From contig CM060971.1 of the NCBI GenBank assembly GCA_030765045.1, positions 119,761,330 through 119,825,329 of the forward strand: DNA of 64,000 nucleotides, written 5' to 3'. The stretch is from Tenodera sinensis. Taxonomy: Eukaryota; Arthropoda; Insecta; Mantodea; Mantidae. The notes below the pieces were generated by a model that searched no databases, had not been told where the DNA came from, and saw only the letters and a program-made list of their open reading frames with translations. Position numbers and translations under genes: made by a program. Numbering within the stretch: position 1 is the stretch's first letter; the number at the start of each line of letters is the position of its first letter. Of the stretch, positions 1-9,712 are shown piece after piece.

Positions 1-135
1 ACTGTTAGGAGATACTAGGTTAAGTGCCAAGTTTGGCTGAGGAGAATGGGAAGAACTGGTCACAGAGACCAAGGAAGACCAAAACCATCTTTGCTAGGTT
101 TATCGTTATAAGCTACATGGCCTAATGATGCTCAC

Positions 136-299
136 CTGAGTAACTTGAACCACTTGGCCAATTAGCATGAAACTCACTGTGAGGAGATAGGACATGAAAG
201 CAAAAGATCTCTGTCCTGCTGGGACACAAGGAGCTGATTCTCCATCAGCCACATGCTTCAAAAAGTTATTTAGGGTGCGCACTTCCATATCAAGGACAT
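136..299 (-). CDS. Candidate internal exon, membrane-segment protein, unidentified
   Basis: An open frame on the minus strand is bounded by an AG acceptor (301-300) and a CAG|GTGAG donor (135-131). It would begin two bases into a codon and end on a codon boundary. The 54 residues include an acidic/polar first half and a hydrophobic stretch (SYLLTVSFMLIGQVV) that could be a membrane helix. I do not recognise the family. The acceptor has a poor pyrimidine tract, probably because a dispersed repeat begins only about 18 bases upstream of the exon. No partner exon was found. It could be a real exon of a minus-strand gene continuing left of the window, a pseudo-exon, or chance. Confidence 0.3.
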
Positions 300-317
300 C
301 TGTCAATTTGTTATGGA

Positions 318-1620
318 TAGAAAATTTGATGTCGAGATTTCACTGGAATATAAGTTTTGAGATCCCCTGAATCCAAAAAAAGCACTTTTAGAAAAAGGTG
401 GGTGTGTGTCCGTGTGTCTGTCAGCCTGTGGACAGCATAACTCAAAAACGAAAAGTAGGTTAAAAAACCAAAGTTGATATTTAAGTTTAATGTCTTTCAA
501 GGATGCGACACAAAGATTTTGAAGAAAATAACCCCACCCTAAACTACCCTTTACATGGAAAATTGTTCGATAATTTTTATTTTCTTGAAAATGGCTAACG
601 ATTTTGATTAAATGTCATATGTTTGACATATTTTTATGATAAATGAAATGTATATTTTAAATTTTCTAGCTATAGCCCCTGTAGTTGTATTTACTCTGTA
701 CGACTTTTGTATAACTGGCAAACCGTTACTATAGAAAAAATGTAGATCTTGCTAAAACACAAATTTATGTCTCGATAAATTTTCTTGTAGGGTGAACCAT
801 TTCGGAGATATTCCTTGTTATGTGTGCGAGTTTCAGAAAACTTAAAACTTTTGTGAAATGGAACATTGTTCAGTTTTTTAATTTTAAGCGTGCAAATAGA
901 ACGGAATCTCAAAGCTTTAAAAGATTTGACTATCGCACAAAGCCTACTGTATTCTAATATTCCCTGATCCGGAGCCTGTCTGTGCAACGTCCAATGTCCT
1001 TATATTCCGCCGCACTTGTCCTTATTGATTGTCCGCGGTATGCTCGTGAGTGCCAGTCCCTTGGCCTGGGTCTTACACTGTGCACTGTGTTAGGCAATGA
1101 ACCAGTAGCTGAAAATACAGTACTGTGGTTTGTTGCCAGTATCGATTTTGGTAAGCAAGTGTACGATTTCTTTTACCTTGGCGGATATAGACTTTTAGGA
1201 TAGTTTTATTTGTGATGTTATTTCGTTTTTTACCTTTTAAAGGTTTTATCAGCTTATGGTTTTAGAAAGTTATGTTTTTACCAGTTTTTTAACCTTTAAC
1301 TTTTTTAGCTCTCGTTTTTAAATCTTTTAACATTTTTCGTTATTTTAACTTTTGCTTTTTAGGGTGAGGTTTTATTGTTCGCCTGTTTTACTTTTGGACT
1401 TCGGGCCCTAATGAGCTGGTTGTCAATGGGCCCTTAAACAAAACTCATTCACTCACTCACTTCTAATATTCCCTTTGCACCTACAAGGAAATAAGCAATA
1501 AAATGTATTTATACAAATGTTTATCTCAACTAACACGAAGAAGATATAGGAATAAGAGTTTGTAAGAATGGTTAGTACAAGAGTAGAGAAAGTCATGTGA
1601 GTGCAACACATCAGATTTTT
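318..1620 (+). mobile_element. Dispersed TIR-like repeat, copy 1 (interrupted)
   Basis: First of seven copies in the window of a non-coding repeat of about 1.2 kb. ACTTTCTCTAC lies near one end and its reverse complement GTAGAGAAAGT near the other. Other copies lie near 7830-8690 (minus), 27725-29045 (plus), 32205-32432 (minus), 39848-39975 (minus), 43670-44215 (minus) and 63735-64000 (plus). This copy lacks the first few bases and is split by a LINE at 966-1460. Its sequence resumes exactly at 1475, as shown by the uninterrupted copy at 7830-8690. A TG-rich patch around 400-420 is the site where other copies grew microsatellites. The superfamily is not assigned; no transposase is seen. Confidence 0.7.
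966..1460 (+). mobile_element. 5'-truncated non-LTR retrotransposon (LINE) insertion
   Basis: The insertion is flanked by a perfect 14-bp target-site duplication, TTCTAATATTCCCT, at 952-965 and 1461-1474. The 5' part translates on the plus strand to a LINE ORF2-type C-terminus (VLIDCPRYARECQSLGL, then a leucine/glycine-rich tail to the stop at 1201). This matches the cysteine/histidine region that ends many arthropod LINE reverse transcriptase ORFs. A T-rich 3' UTR follows, with a GGGCCCTAATGA hairpin-like end and a tail of CACT repeats. The reverse transcriptase domain itself is missing. The clade cannot be fixed by eye. A 42-bp relative of its 3' end lies at 47151-47192. Confidence 0.8.
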
Positions 1621-1708
1621 AATTTTAATTTGATACAGTTTACATATTTGTACATTTTGTTGATGGATTAATTTTTTATTATGACTTGCTTGTTGGTGCT
1701 TTTTCTAG

Positions 1709-2006
1709 TGATGATGAGTCTGACAATGAAGAAGTGGACTCCGAGGTATTGGAGGAAGAAGAAGAAGCAACAATACCGGCAGCATCAGCAGAACATACAG
1801 TACAGGCAGTGCCAGCGGTAAAGGCTACACCAGCGGTACAGGCAGTGCCAGCGGTAAAGGCAACACCAATGGTAAAGACAGTACCAGCAGCAAAGTCAGT
1901 ACCAATGGTACAGACAGTGCCAGTGGTGAAAGCGGCACCAGCAGTGAGGAAGATAGCAATGATACATAAAGTACCAGCTACACCAAGTACTTCAACTATG
2001 AGAACA
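1709..2006 (+). CDS. Internal exon of C2H2 zinc-finger gene (acidic and VP-repeat segment)
   Basis: The exon follows a TTTTTCTAG acceptor and ends at an ACA|GTAAGT donor. It contributes one base finishing a codon and then 99 whole codons, so it ends in phase 0. The residues start with an acidic run (SDDESDNEEVDSEVLEEEEE) and continue as a low-complexity repeat of about eight residues built on VxxVPxVK, rich in V, A, P and K. This is typical of disordered linkers in nuclear proteins. The next exon that fits in phase is 14429-17080, and I infer that they belong to one protein. The start codon and earlier exons must lie left of the window. The opposite-strand frame over this stretch is a shadow of the repeat. 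Confidence 0.65.
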
Positions 2007-2059
2007 GTAAGTAAGCGTTGGAAGCAAACACACCTCCACAATAAAAGTAGCTGATCTTA

Positions 2060-3005
2060 AGGAAAAAGAAGTGCTGATTTTGAAAATGTCCACCGAAATC
2101 TCCTATCACGTCAGATTTAAAAGATATGAAGACATTAAGGTTCTCACCTGGGAGGTTTCAGATCAGATATTATGTCATATTTATAATTGTGATATAATAT
2201 ATATGATATAGTACTATATATCATGATGAATTAAGATTAATTCAAAATATTGTTTTGCATACATGCAATAATATTTGGACTATATATTTACGGGACATAT
2301 CTGTAACTGTGCTTGGTAGTGGTGTGGAATGGCCTATGGTGTCTCAGATAGTGGTGCAGGGAAAGATGAATTATTGAACTCGATTTTTATGTTTGCTGAA
2401 TTCTTTATTCACACCTTCGTAGATTATTACAGTTTTTAAATCGTAGCACAATGTAAAAATGTTTAATTTCACTGACTCATATTTCCTAGCACGATGGAGG
2501 TTATGCTTAGTTTGCTTTGGCTCAATCTATCTTCTTTTCTCATTGATTCAACAGTTTTTTTATTAATTAATATGCATTATATAGTTTACTTCTCAAAGTT
2601 AAATTGATAAATAATATCTTCTTCACTTTAAACCCTGGACCACAAATATTAAATTATTTTACAATCACTTATTTGGAGCCCGCATTAAAAAGGTATCCAC
2701 TCTCTTTGAAGTTGGCAGACCAAGAGAATGTTTAACATAACCATCTCGCTAGGGTAATGTGTTGGTATGTCTTCCCTGTGATGTCATACTTTGCATCTCA
2801 CTATAATCTCGAATTTGCTAAGAAAAGATATTTGTCTTTTTAACACTTTTTGCATAAAATACACCAAAATAACCCTTATTTATATGAATACAATTGAAAT
2901 ATAAAATTTAACAATAGTTATCAATAAATAGACAGCCTTCTGGGCAATGAAAGAATGTTATGAGACTTTTTTTTTTTTTTTCCCCCCTTTGTGTTTCCAA
3001 GAAAA
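2060..3005. other. AT-rich intronic spacer, nothing recognised
   Basis: No sustained coding frame or recognisable repeat. It contains a T/C homopolymer run near 2967-2988 just before the retroelement. Confidence 0.6.
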
Positions 3006-3020
3006 CCACACATAACCCTT

Positions 3021-3557
3021 AGACTCAGGGGTCTCCGTCTAGGGGATATGTGAATAGCGACCACAAGGTACCCAAGCTGAGCAGAACATTACTTCCACTT
3101 ACTGGTGTTTTGTTCCTCACTGTAACTTTTCTATCTGACCTTACCTTGGTCATCTCTTGTTCTGTTTTGACCCCGATGCTATTAGGGTTCCCGAGGGCTA
3201 GGGAGTCTTTATTTTTCCAACCTCTCCATTTCTCTATAAAATCTTAACCCCAACATGCTGACCTGTCATGGCATGTAATACGTCCTGTGATTGGTGATCA
3301 GAGGATGTGGTCGGTGAATTTATTTTGATAATTCTCCCGGTCAGGTCGGTGAGACCCGTAAACCAACGACAGGTGTGGTCCTCCAGACATTCTGGGGGTT
3401 GTGAGAGAGCGATGTGACCGCCAAAACATAAAAATATGGTGCTCTCTAAAAAGCGGTTACTATTACTGCTACTGCTCTCTTCAATAGCAGTGAAAAATAT
3501 TGGAGAGCAAGAGGATTAATGACTTCATTGTCAGAAATCCAGCATTAGCCAACAACA
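3021..3557 (+). mobile_element. Non-LTR retroelement 3' fragment with (AAC)n tail
   Basis: The fragment is flanked by a 13-bp target duplication, ACACATAACCCTT, at 3008-3020 and 3558-3570. It ends in a short (AAC)n tail, which marks retroposition in plus orientation. The 3' part shares the blocks CTCCCGG...GACCCGT..ACCAACGA and the segment around GAAAATATTGGAGAGCAAGAG with copies at 28263-28714 and 13975-14056. No coding frame is recognised. It may be the 3' end of a LINE or a SINE that depends on one. Confidence 0.75.
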
Positions 3558-3649
3558 ACACATAACCCTTGTAAATTGTTGCCAAACTGCTAATTCCACC
3601 ATTGGTAATGTTTTCTCAAACATTCTGTCCTCCATGAGTTTTTGGATTT

Positions 3650-4200
3650 GAGGTTCAACAAAAGTTCCTTTTTTCAGTTGCCGTGTGTGGGCAATGTTTG
3701 AGAGGTGGAATCGGAACTGAAAAATTCAGTGCCACAGCCGGAATTTGAACCATAGACCTTCTGCTCTACTTGTATGTGTTCTAACCATTAAGCTACTGTG
3801 ACAGCTTGCCAGTGTGATATTGATTCTAAAAAGTGATTCCTATTTTTCCTGGTAGACCACAAAGGGAATCTCACATCAGAGATAAATATCCCAAGGGTGA
3901 CTTACAATCGTAAGTACTTTATGTCCTGGGATATAAAGTACTTGCAATAGTAAGTCACCATTGGGGTAATTGTCTCTGATGTGAGACTGCCTTTGTGGTT
4001 TACCAGGAGAAATACGAACTGGCTTGAGAATTTAATGACATTCTGGCAGTTTGTCACAACAGCTCAGTGGTTAGAGCGTCTGCCCGGCAAGCGGAAGGTC
4101 TGTGGTTCAAATCCCAGTTGTGGCATTGAATTTTTAAGTTCCAGTTCTACCTCTTAAACTTTGCCCACACACGGCTTGTGTGTTTAAAAACACCAACAGT
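3650..4200. repeat. Palindromic head-to-head dimer of a tRNA-derived SINE
   Basis: About 540 bp form an imperfect palindrome centred near 3935, where TACTTTAT and ATAAAGTA face each other. Each arm carries a tRNA-like block. On the right arm at about 4062-4130 (plus) the A box is AGCTCAGTGGTTAGAG and the B box is GGTTCAAATCC; the cloverleaf would have a GGC (Ala-type) anticodon. On the left arm at about 3735-3805 (minus) the A box is TAGCTTAATGGTTAGA and the B box is GGTTCAAATTC. The promoters point outward. The arms differ at many positions, so the inversion is old or the two halves came from different copies. A related single copy lies at 59105-59195. Confidence 0.7.
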
Positions 4201-4429
4201 TAGTTTGTTGGCATAAATAAATAATAATTATACATGTGAGTTACCGGCTGGTACGCAGACTCATTTTCTGTGCCATTTAAGTTTCATTTTCAGAATCCAT
4301 GTGTGAAAATGGACTAAAAAGACATATATTTGTGGAGGTAAATTTCATATAGGGTAGTGTAATTAACTTGTGCAATTAGTGAGCAAAAATTGAAGCTACT
4401 ATGGCAGACACAAAGTTCAGTGGCAGTTG

Positions 4430-4640
4430 ATAGATGATCAGCCCTGTTCTCTTTCATGAAGTGGGTGCAAATGATATTTATGTCAGCAGCTTTATACTGA
4501 TTGCACCATGTGTTAACTTCTTCTTGAACACTATAGCCCAGGGTGGACCTCCACCTTCTTCAAGAGTTTCCACCATTCCTCTTGCTGCATCCTCTTCAAT
4601 CGCTTCCTCCCATCACAACTTAGGTCTTCCTTTATGTTTC
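4430..4640 (-). pseudogene. Possible LINE ORF fragment
   Basis: On the minus strand a broken frame reads GRPKL, stop, WEEAIEEDAARG. This resembles the GRPKxRWxDxVEED motif near the C-terminus of many arthropod non-LTR ORFs. Stops and a frame change follow. The fragment touches the inverted Penelope-like piece at 4640. The call rests on one short motif. Confidence 0.35.
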
Positions 4641-4848
4641 TAAAGTGAGTTCCTTGGATCATATTTCTAAATTTCTTTTGGTTTTTCCTATATACACTTC
4701 ATTACAGTCACAGCATTCGATTTGGTAAATGCCAGATTTTTTTATTGGATGGGATGACATCTTTGATGTTTGAGTTCAGTAGATTTTCTATGAAGTAGTG
4801 GTTCACTGGTGCTAGCTGAATGTTCTGTTAACATTTTAGGAATGTAAA
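4640..4848 (-). pseudogene. Penelope-like element fragment with GIY-YIG motif (inverted part)
   Basis: The minus strand encodes SGIYQIECCDCNEVYIGKT and then KRNLEI before a stop. This is the hallmark start of the GIY-YIG nuclease domain of Penelope-like retroelements, with its Zn-finger-like Cys cluster. The upstream residues (NSNIKDVIPSN in an adjacent frame) fit the linker before that domain. Immediately to the right, the domain's downstream half continues on the opposite (plus) strand, so the element is inverted internally. It is degraded by frameshifts and stops and is not functional. Confidence 0.6.
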
Positions 4849-5085
4849 AAACAAACAGTTGGAAAAATCAGCAGTTGCCACTCACTTTTGAACAAAAAAC
4901 CACAACGTAAAGTCAGAACCAAAACTTCTCAAACACATAATGGGAAAACAAGAGCTGTCCACATGGGAACAAATCTTCATTTTGAAAAATAGAAACAGAG
5001 TATTCAATTTCGACATCCCCCAGAAGGATATCATCAGCAAGTTCCTTGAACCACCACCAGAGGAAACATCACCATCCACACCAGG
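4849..5085 (+). pseudogene. Penelope-like element C-terminal fragment (sense part)
   Basis: The plus-strand frame reads KSAVATHF, one stop, then EPKLLKHIMGKQELSTWEQ, continuing to ILKNRNRVFNF. This matches the region after the GIY-YIG motif in Penelope-like proteins (SAVAxH...KLLKxV...LDxWExxxI...N). The frame stays open directly into the 99/84-bp minisatellite. With the inverted 5' piece at 4640-4848 it has the layout expected of an insertion with 5' inversion. Confidence 0.55.
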
Positions 5086-7720
5086 GAGAACCAGTCAATG
5101 TCTGGTTCATAACGGAGGAAAGTCAGCCTCCAGAACATGTCTCCTTGAACCATCACCAGAGGAAACATCACCATCCACACCAGGGAGAACCAGTCAATGT
5201 CTGGTTGATAATGGAGGAATGTCAGCCTCCAGAACATGTCTCCTTGAACCACCACCAGAGGAAACATCACCATCCACACCAGGGAGAACCAGTCAATGTC
5301 TGGTTGATAACGGAGGAAAGTCAGCCTCCAGAACATGTCTCCTTGAACCACCACCAGAGGAAACATCACCAGCAACACCAGGGAGAACCAGTCAATGTCT
5401 GGTTGATGATGGAGGAATGTCAGCCTCCAGAACATGTCTCCTTGAACCACCACCATCCACACCAGGGAGAACCAGTCAATGTCTGGTTGATAACGGAGGA
5501 AAGTCAGCCTCCAGAACATGTCTCCTTGAACCACCACCAGAGGAAACATCACCAGCAACACCAGGGAGAACCAGTCAATGTCTGGTTGATAATGGAGGAA
5601 AGTCAGCCTCCAGAACATGTCTCCTTGAACCACCACCATCCACACCAGGGAGAACCAGTCAATGTCTGGTTGATAATGGAGGAAAGTCAGCCTCCAGAAC
5701 ATGTCTCCTTGAACCACCACCAGAGGAAACATCACCATCCACACAAGGGAGAACCAGTCAATGTCTGGTTGATAATGGAGGAAAGTCAGCCTCCAGAACA
5801 TGTCTCCTTGAACCACCACCATCCACACCAGGGAGAACCAGTCAATGTCTGGTTGATAACGGAGGAAAGTCAGCCTCCAGAACATGTCTCCTTGAACCAC
5901 CACCAGAGGAAACATCACCAGCAACACCAGGGAGAACCAGTCAATGTCTGGTTGATAATGGAGGAAAGTCAGCCTCCAGAACATGTCTCCTTGAACCATC
6001 ACCAGAGGAAACATCACCATCCACACAAGGGAGAACCAGTCAATGTCTGGTTGATAATGGAGGAAAGTCAGCCTCCAGAACATGTCTCCTTGAACCACCA
6101 CCAGAGGAAACATCACCAGCAACACCAGGGAGAACCAGCCAATGTCTGGTTGATAATGAAGGAAAGTCAGCCTCCAGAACATGTCTCCTTGAACCATCAC
6201 CAGAGGAAACATCACCATCCACACAAGGGAGAACCAGTCAATGTCTGGTTGATAATGGAGGAAAGTCAGCCTCCAGAACATATCTCCTTGAACCACCACC
6301 AGAGGAAACATCACCATCCACACCAGGGAGAACCAGTCAATGTCTGGTTGATAACGGAGGAAAGTCAGCCTCCAGAACATGTCTCCTTGAACCACCACCA
6401 GAGGAAACATCACCATCCACACAAGGGAGAACCAGTCAATGTCTGGTTGATAACGGAGGAAAGTCAGCCTCCAGAACATGTCTCCTTGAACCATCACCAT
6501 CCACACCAGGGAGAACCAGTCAATGTCTGGTTGATAACGGAGGAAAGTCAGCCTCCAGAACATGTCTCCTTGAACCACCACCATCCACACCAGGGAGAAC
6601 CAGTCAATGTCTGGTTGATAACGGAGGAAAGTCAGCCTCCAGAACATGTCTCCTTGAACCATCACCATCCACACCAGGGAGAACCAGTCAATGTCTGGTT
6701 GATAATGGAGGAAAGTCAGCCTCCAGAACATGTCTCCTTGAACCATCACCATCCACACCAGGGAGAACCAGTCAATGTCTGGTTGATAATGGAGGAAAGT
6801 CAGCCTCCAGAACATGTCTCCTTGAACCACCACCAGAGGAAACATCACCAGCAACACCAGGGAGAACCAGTCAATGTCTGGTTGATAATGGAGGAAAGTC
6901 AGCCTCCAGAACATGTCTCCTTGAACCATCACCATCCACACCAGGGAGAACCAGTCAATGTCTGGTTGATAATGGAGGAAAGTCAGCCTCCAGAACATGT
7001 CTCCTTGAACCACCACCAGAGGAAACATCACCATCCACACAAGGGAGAACCAGTCAATGTCTGGTTCATAACGGAGGAAAGTCAGCCTCCAGAACATGTC
7101 TCCTTGAACCACCACCAGAGGAAACATCACCATCCACACAAGGGAGAACCAGTCAATGTCTGGTTGATAATGGAGGAAAGTCAGCCTCCAGAACATGTCT
7201 CCTTGAACCACCACCAGAGGAAACATCACCATCCACACAAGGGAGAACCAGTCAATGTCTGGTTGATAATGGAGGAAAGTCAGCCTCCAGAACATGTCTC
7301 CTTGAACCACCACCATCCACACAAGGGAGAACCAGTCAATGTCTGGTTGATAATGGAGGAAAGTCAGCCTCCAGAACATGTCTCCTTGAACCACCACCAT
7401 CCACACCAGGGAGAACCAGTCAATGTCTGGTTGATAATGGAGGAAAGTCAGCCTCCAGAACATGTTTCCTTGAACCATCACCAGAGGAAACATCACCATC
7501 CACACAAGGGAGAACCAGTCAATGTCTGGTTGATAATGGAGGAAAGTCAGCCTCCAGAACATGTCTCCTTGAACCACCACCAGAGGAAACATCACCAGCA
7601 ACACCAGGGAGAACCAGTCAATGTCTGGTTGATAATGGAGGAATGTCAGCCTCCAGAACATGTCTCTTTGAACCATCACCAGAGGAAACATCACCATCCA
7701 CACAAGGGAGAACCAGTCTA
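5041..7720. repeat. 99/84-bp coding-like minisatellite (about 28 units)
   Basis: About 28 tandem units, of which 18 are 99 bp and 10 are 84 bp; the short form lacks a 15-bp block. All lengths are multiples of three, so long frames stay open through the array: two on plus (4940-7912 and 5046-7721) and one on minus (5034-7703). In the frame continuous with the Penelope-like fragment, units read GRTSQCLVDNGGKSASRT, then CLLEPPPEETSPSTP. Units differ by few substitutions, with mixed long and short forms, so unequal exchange is recent. It is probably non-coding expansion inside an intron; the open frames follow from unit length and lack of stops rather than proven selection. Confidence 0.85.
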
Positions 7721-7829
7721 AAAAGAAAGTTTGTTGTCAGTTTCAGATATCAATATTGGAGGCCAATTGAGATACCTGCAATCTGCACGTTAGGAAGCAA
7801 CAATAAGAACGATAAGAAAAATTTGATGT

Positions 7830-8510
7830 GTTGCACTCACATGAATTTCTCTACTATTGTACTAACCATTCTTGCAAACTCTTATTCCTTTATCTTCTTC
7901 GTGTTAAGATAAACATTTGTACAAATTATTGCTTATTTCCTTGCTGGTGCAAGGGGAATATTAGAATAGGCTTTGTGCGATAGTCAAATCTTTTAAAGCT
8001 TTGAGGTTCCATTCTCTTTGCACACTTAACATATAAAAAAATGAACAGCGATGTTCCATTGCACGAAAGTTCTAAGTTTTCCAAAACTGACACACAAAAC
8101 AAGTAATATCTCCGAAATGGTTCACTCTACAAAAAAATTTATTTAGACATAAATTGTGTATTTTAGCAAGATCTACATTTTTTGTATAGTAAGATTTTGC
8201 CTATCTCTTACGGTTTACGAGTTATTCAAAACTCATCCAGACTAAACAGGACTACATAGGCTATAGCCAGAAAATTCAAAATATACATTTCATTTGTCAT
8301 AAAAAATCTCAAATATATGACATTTTAATCACAATCGTTAGAGCCATTTTCAAGAAAATCAAAATTTTCGAAAAATGTTCCATGTAAAGGGTAGTTTAGG
8401 GTGGAGCTATTTTCTTCAAAATCTTTGTGTCGCATCCTTGAAAGACATTAAACTTAAATACCAACTTTGGTTTTTAACCTACTTTTTGTTTTTGATTTAT
8501 GCTGTCCACA

Positions 8511-8555
<45 letters not shown>

Positions 8556-8690
8556 CTTTTTCTAAAAATGCCTTTTTTATTCAAGGGGTCTCAAAACATA
8601 TTTCTGATGAAATCTCGACATCGAATTTTTGGATGGAATACAATACTTCCCCTACTTACCAGTAGAGAAAGTAAAAAGGATGTCTTAAAG
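7830..8690 (-). mobile_element. Dispersed TIR-like repeat, copy 2 (most complete)
   Basis: Minus-orientation copy with both ends present. The TTGCACTCACATGAATTTCT end lies at about 7842 and the GTAGAGAAAGTAAAAAG end at about 8664-8680. It lacks the insertions that split copies 1 and 3, so it serves as the empty-site reference for those. A long CA run lies inside it. No coding content is recognised. Confidence 0.7.
8511..8552. repeat. (CA)n microsatellite
   Basis: About twenty CA units sit at the TG/CA-rich position of dispersed repeat copy 2. The same position is variable in the other copies. Confidence 0.9.
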
Positions 8691-9130
8691 CTCATGACAT
8701 CTTTTTTAATACTGTTATGGAACAATGTGATACTAAATTTGTCATGTAACATAAACAATGTAGATGCCTTCTTTATAGTATCTATAAAAAGAGTAGAGGA
8801 AAAGAAAAGACATTTTGAATGTGTTTAATGAAACTTTTAAAATTATGTCCCTTCATTTTGAATTAGGAATTCAAATTTGAGCAGTGTCAAACATGCAATC
8901 AAATACAGTACAATCCCAAAATAATGTGGTTATTGGGGAAATGCTTTAGTCCCATGGTATATTAAAATGTGAGCTTAGAAGTTACTCAAACCGATCCCAC
9001 ATTGGTGCATTAATAAATTACAATACATTGTAAAGTATGTAAAATACAGTGAAGTACGCTACTTTTAAATGCAATCAAACACCAGTTATGCTAGCGGTGT
9101 ATTCCAGTCCTGCAACTGATCTTAATTTAT

Positions 9131-9470
9131 GCTAAAACTAAACCCCGGCGCAACAGCCGTCAAAGGATCAAGGCCTACCACCCAGCCGCTGTGTCCCCCA
9201 CCTCTGCCCACTACAGGTGGCCTTGATGAGGTGCAGTACATGATCACGCCCCAAGCACTCCTGGCCAGTTATGCGGTCTTCTCGACCTTAGGCCGCTACT
9301 TCTCCATCAAGTAGCTCCTCAATTGATTCCCCCGGGAACTAACGAGGCTGAGTGCAGCCCGTGCCAGATCACCCATAGGGGATAAAATACCCATGCTGGT
9401 ACCGGGGATTGAACCCAGGCCCTCCACGCCAGAGGCAAGCATGCCACCAGCTGCGCTAAGGAGGCGGTAT
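9131..9470 (-). mobile_element. tRNA-derived SINE, about 340 bp
   Basis: Read on the minus strand, the head carries A box TTAGCGCAGCTGGTGGCA and B box GGTTCAATCCC, both close to RNA polymerase III consensus. A GC-rich body of about 260 bp follows, much richer than the flanks. Near-identical 10-mers CTTAATTTAT (9121-9130) and CTAAATTTAT (9471-9480) are probable target duplications with one difference. Confidence 0.75.
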
Positions 9471-9712
9471 CTAAATTTATACAGCACATACAATTATTCT
9501 GTATACATTTTACACTAACCTGACCCAATTGTCTTAAAGAAATCAGAAGACTCACTTTTTTTTTGGGGGGGGGGGGTTCATGTATTGTTTGATTGCAGCA
9601 AGATGGAGACGAATACTGCTCTTCCATACACAGAATCAACTTGTTTATGGTGCTTATCTCTTCACTAACATGCAGAATACCTTCTTCCATGTGCTTGTCT
9701 CATTATTTTGGG

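Noticed and set aside
1679..2041. 120-codon minus-strand frame over the zinc-finger exon
   Set aside because: Shadow of the VxxVPxVK repeat; the plus frame has matching splice sites and phase.
4062..4130. A tRNA-Ala(GGC)-like gene
   Set aside because: The T stem is poor, position 33 is C instead of T, and the sequence continues into a SINE body mirrored on the other arm. It is better explained as a SINE head.
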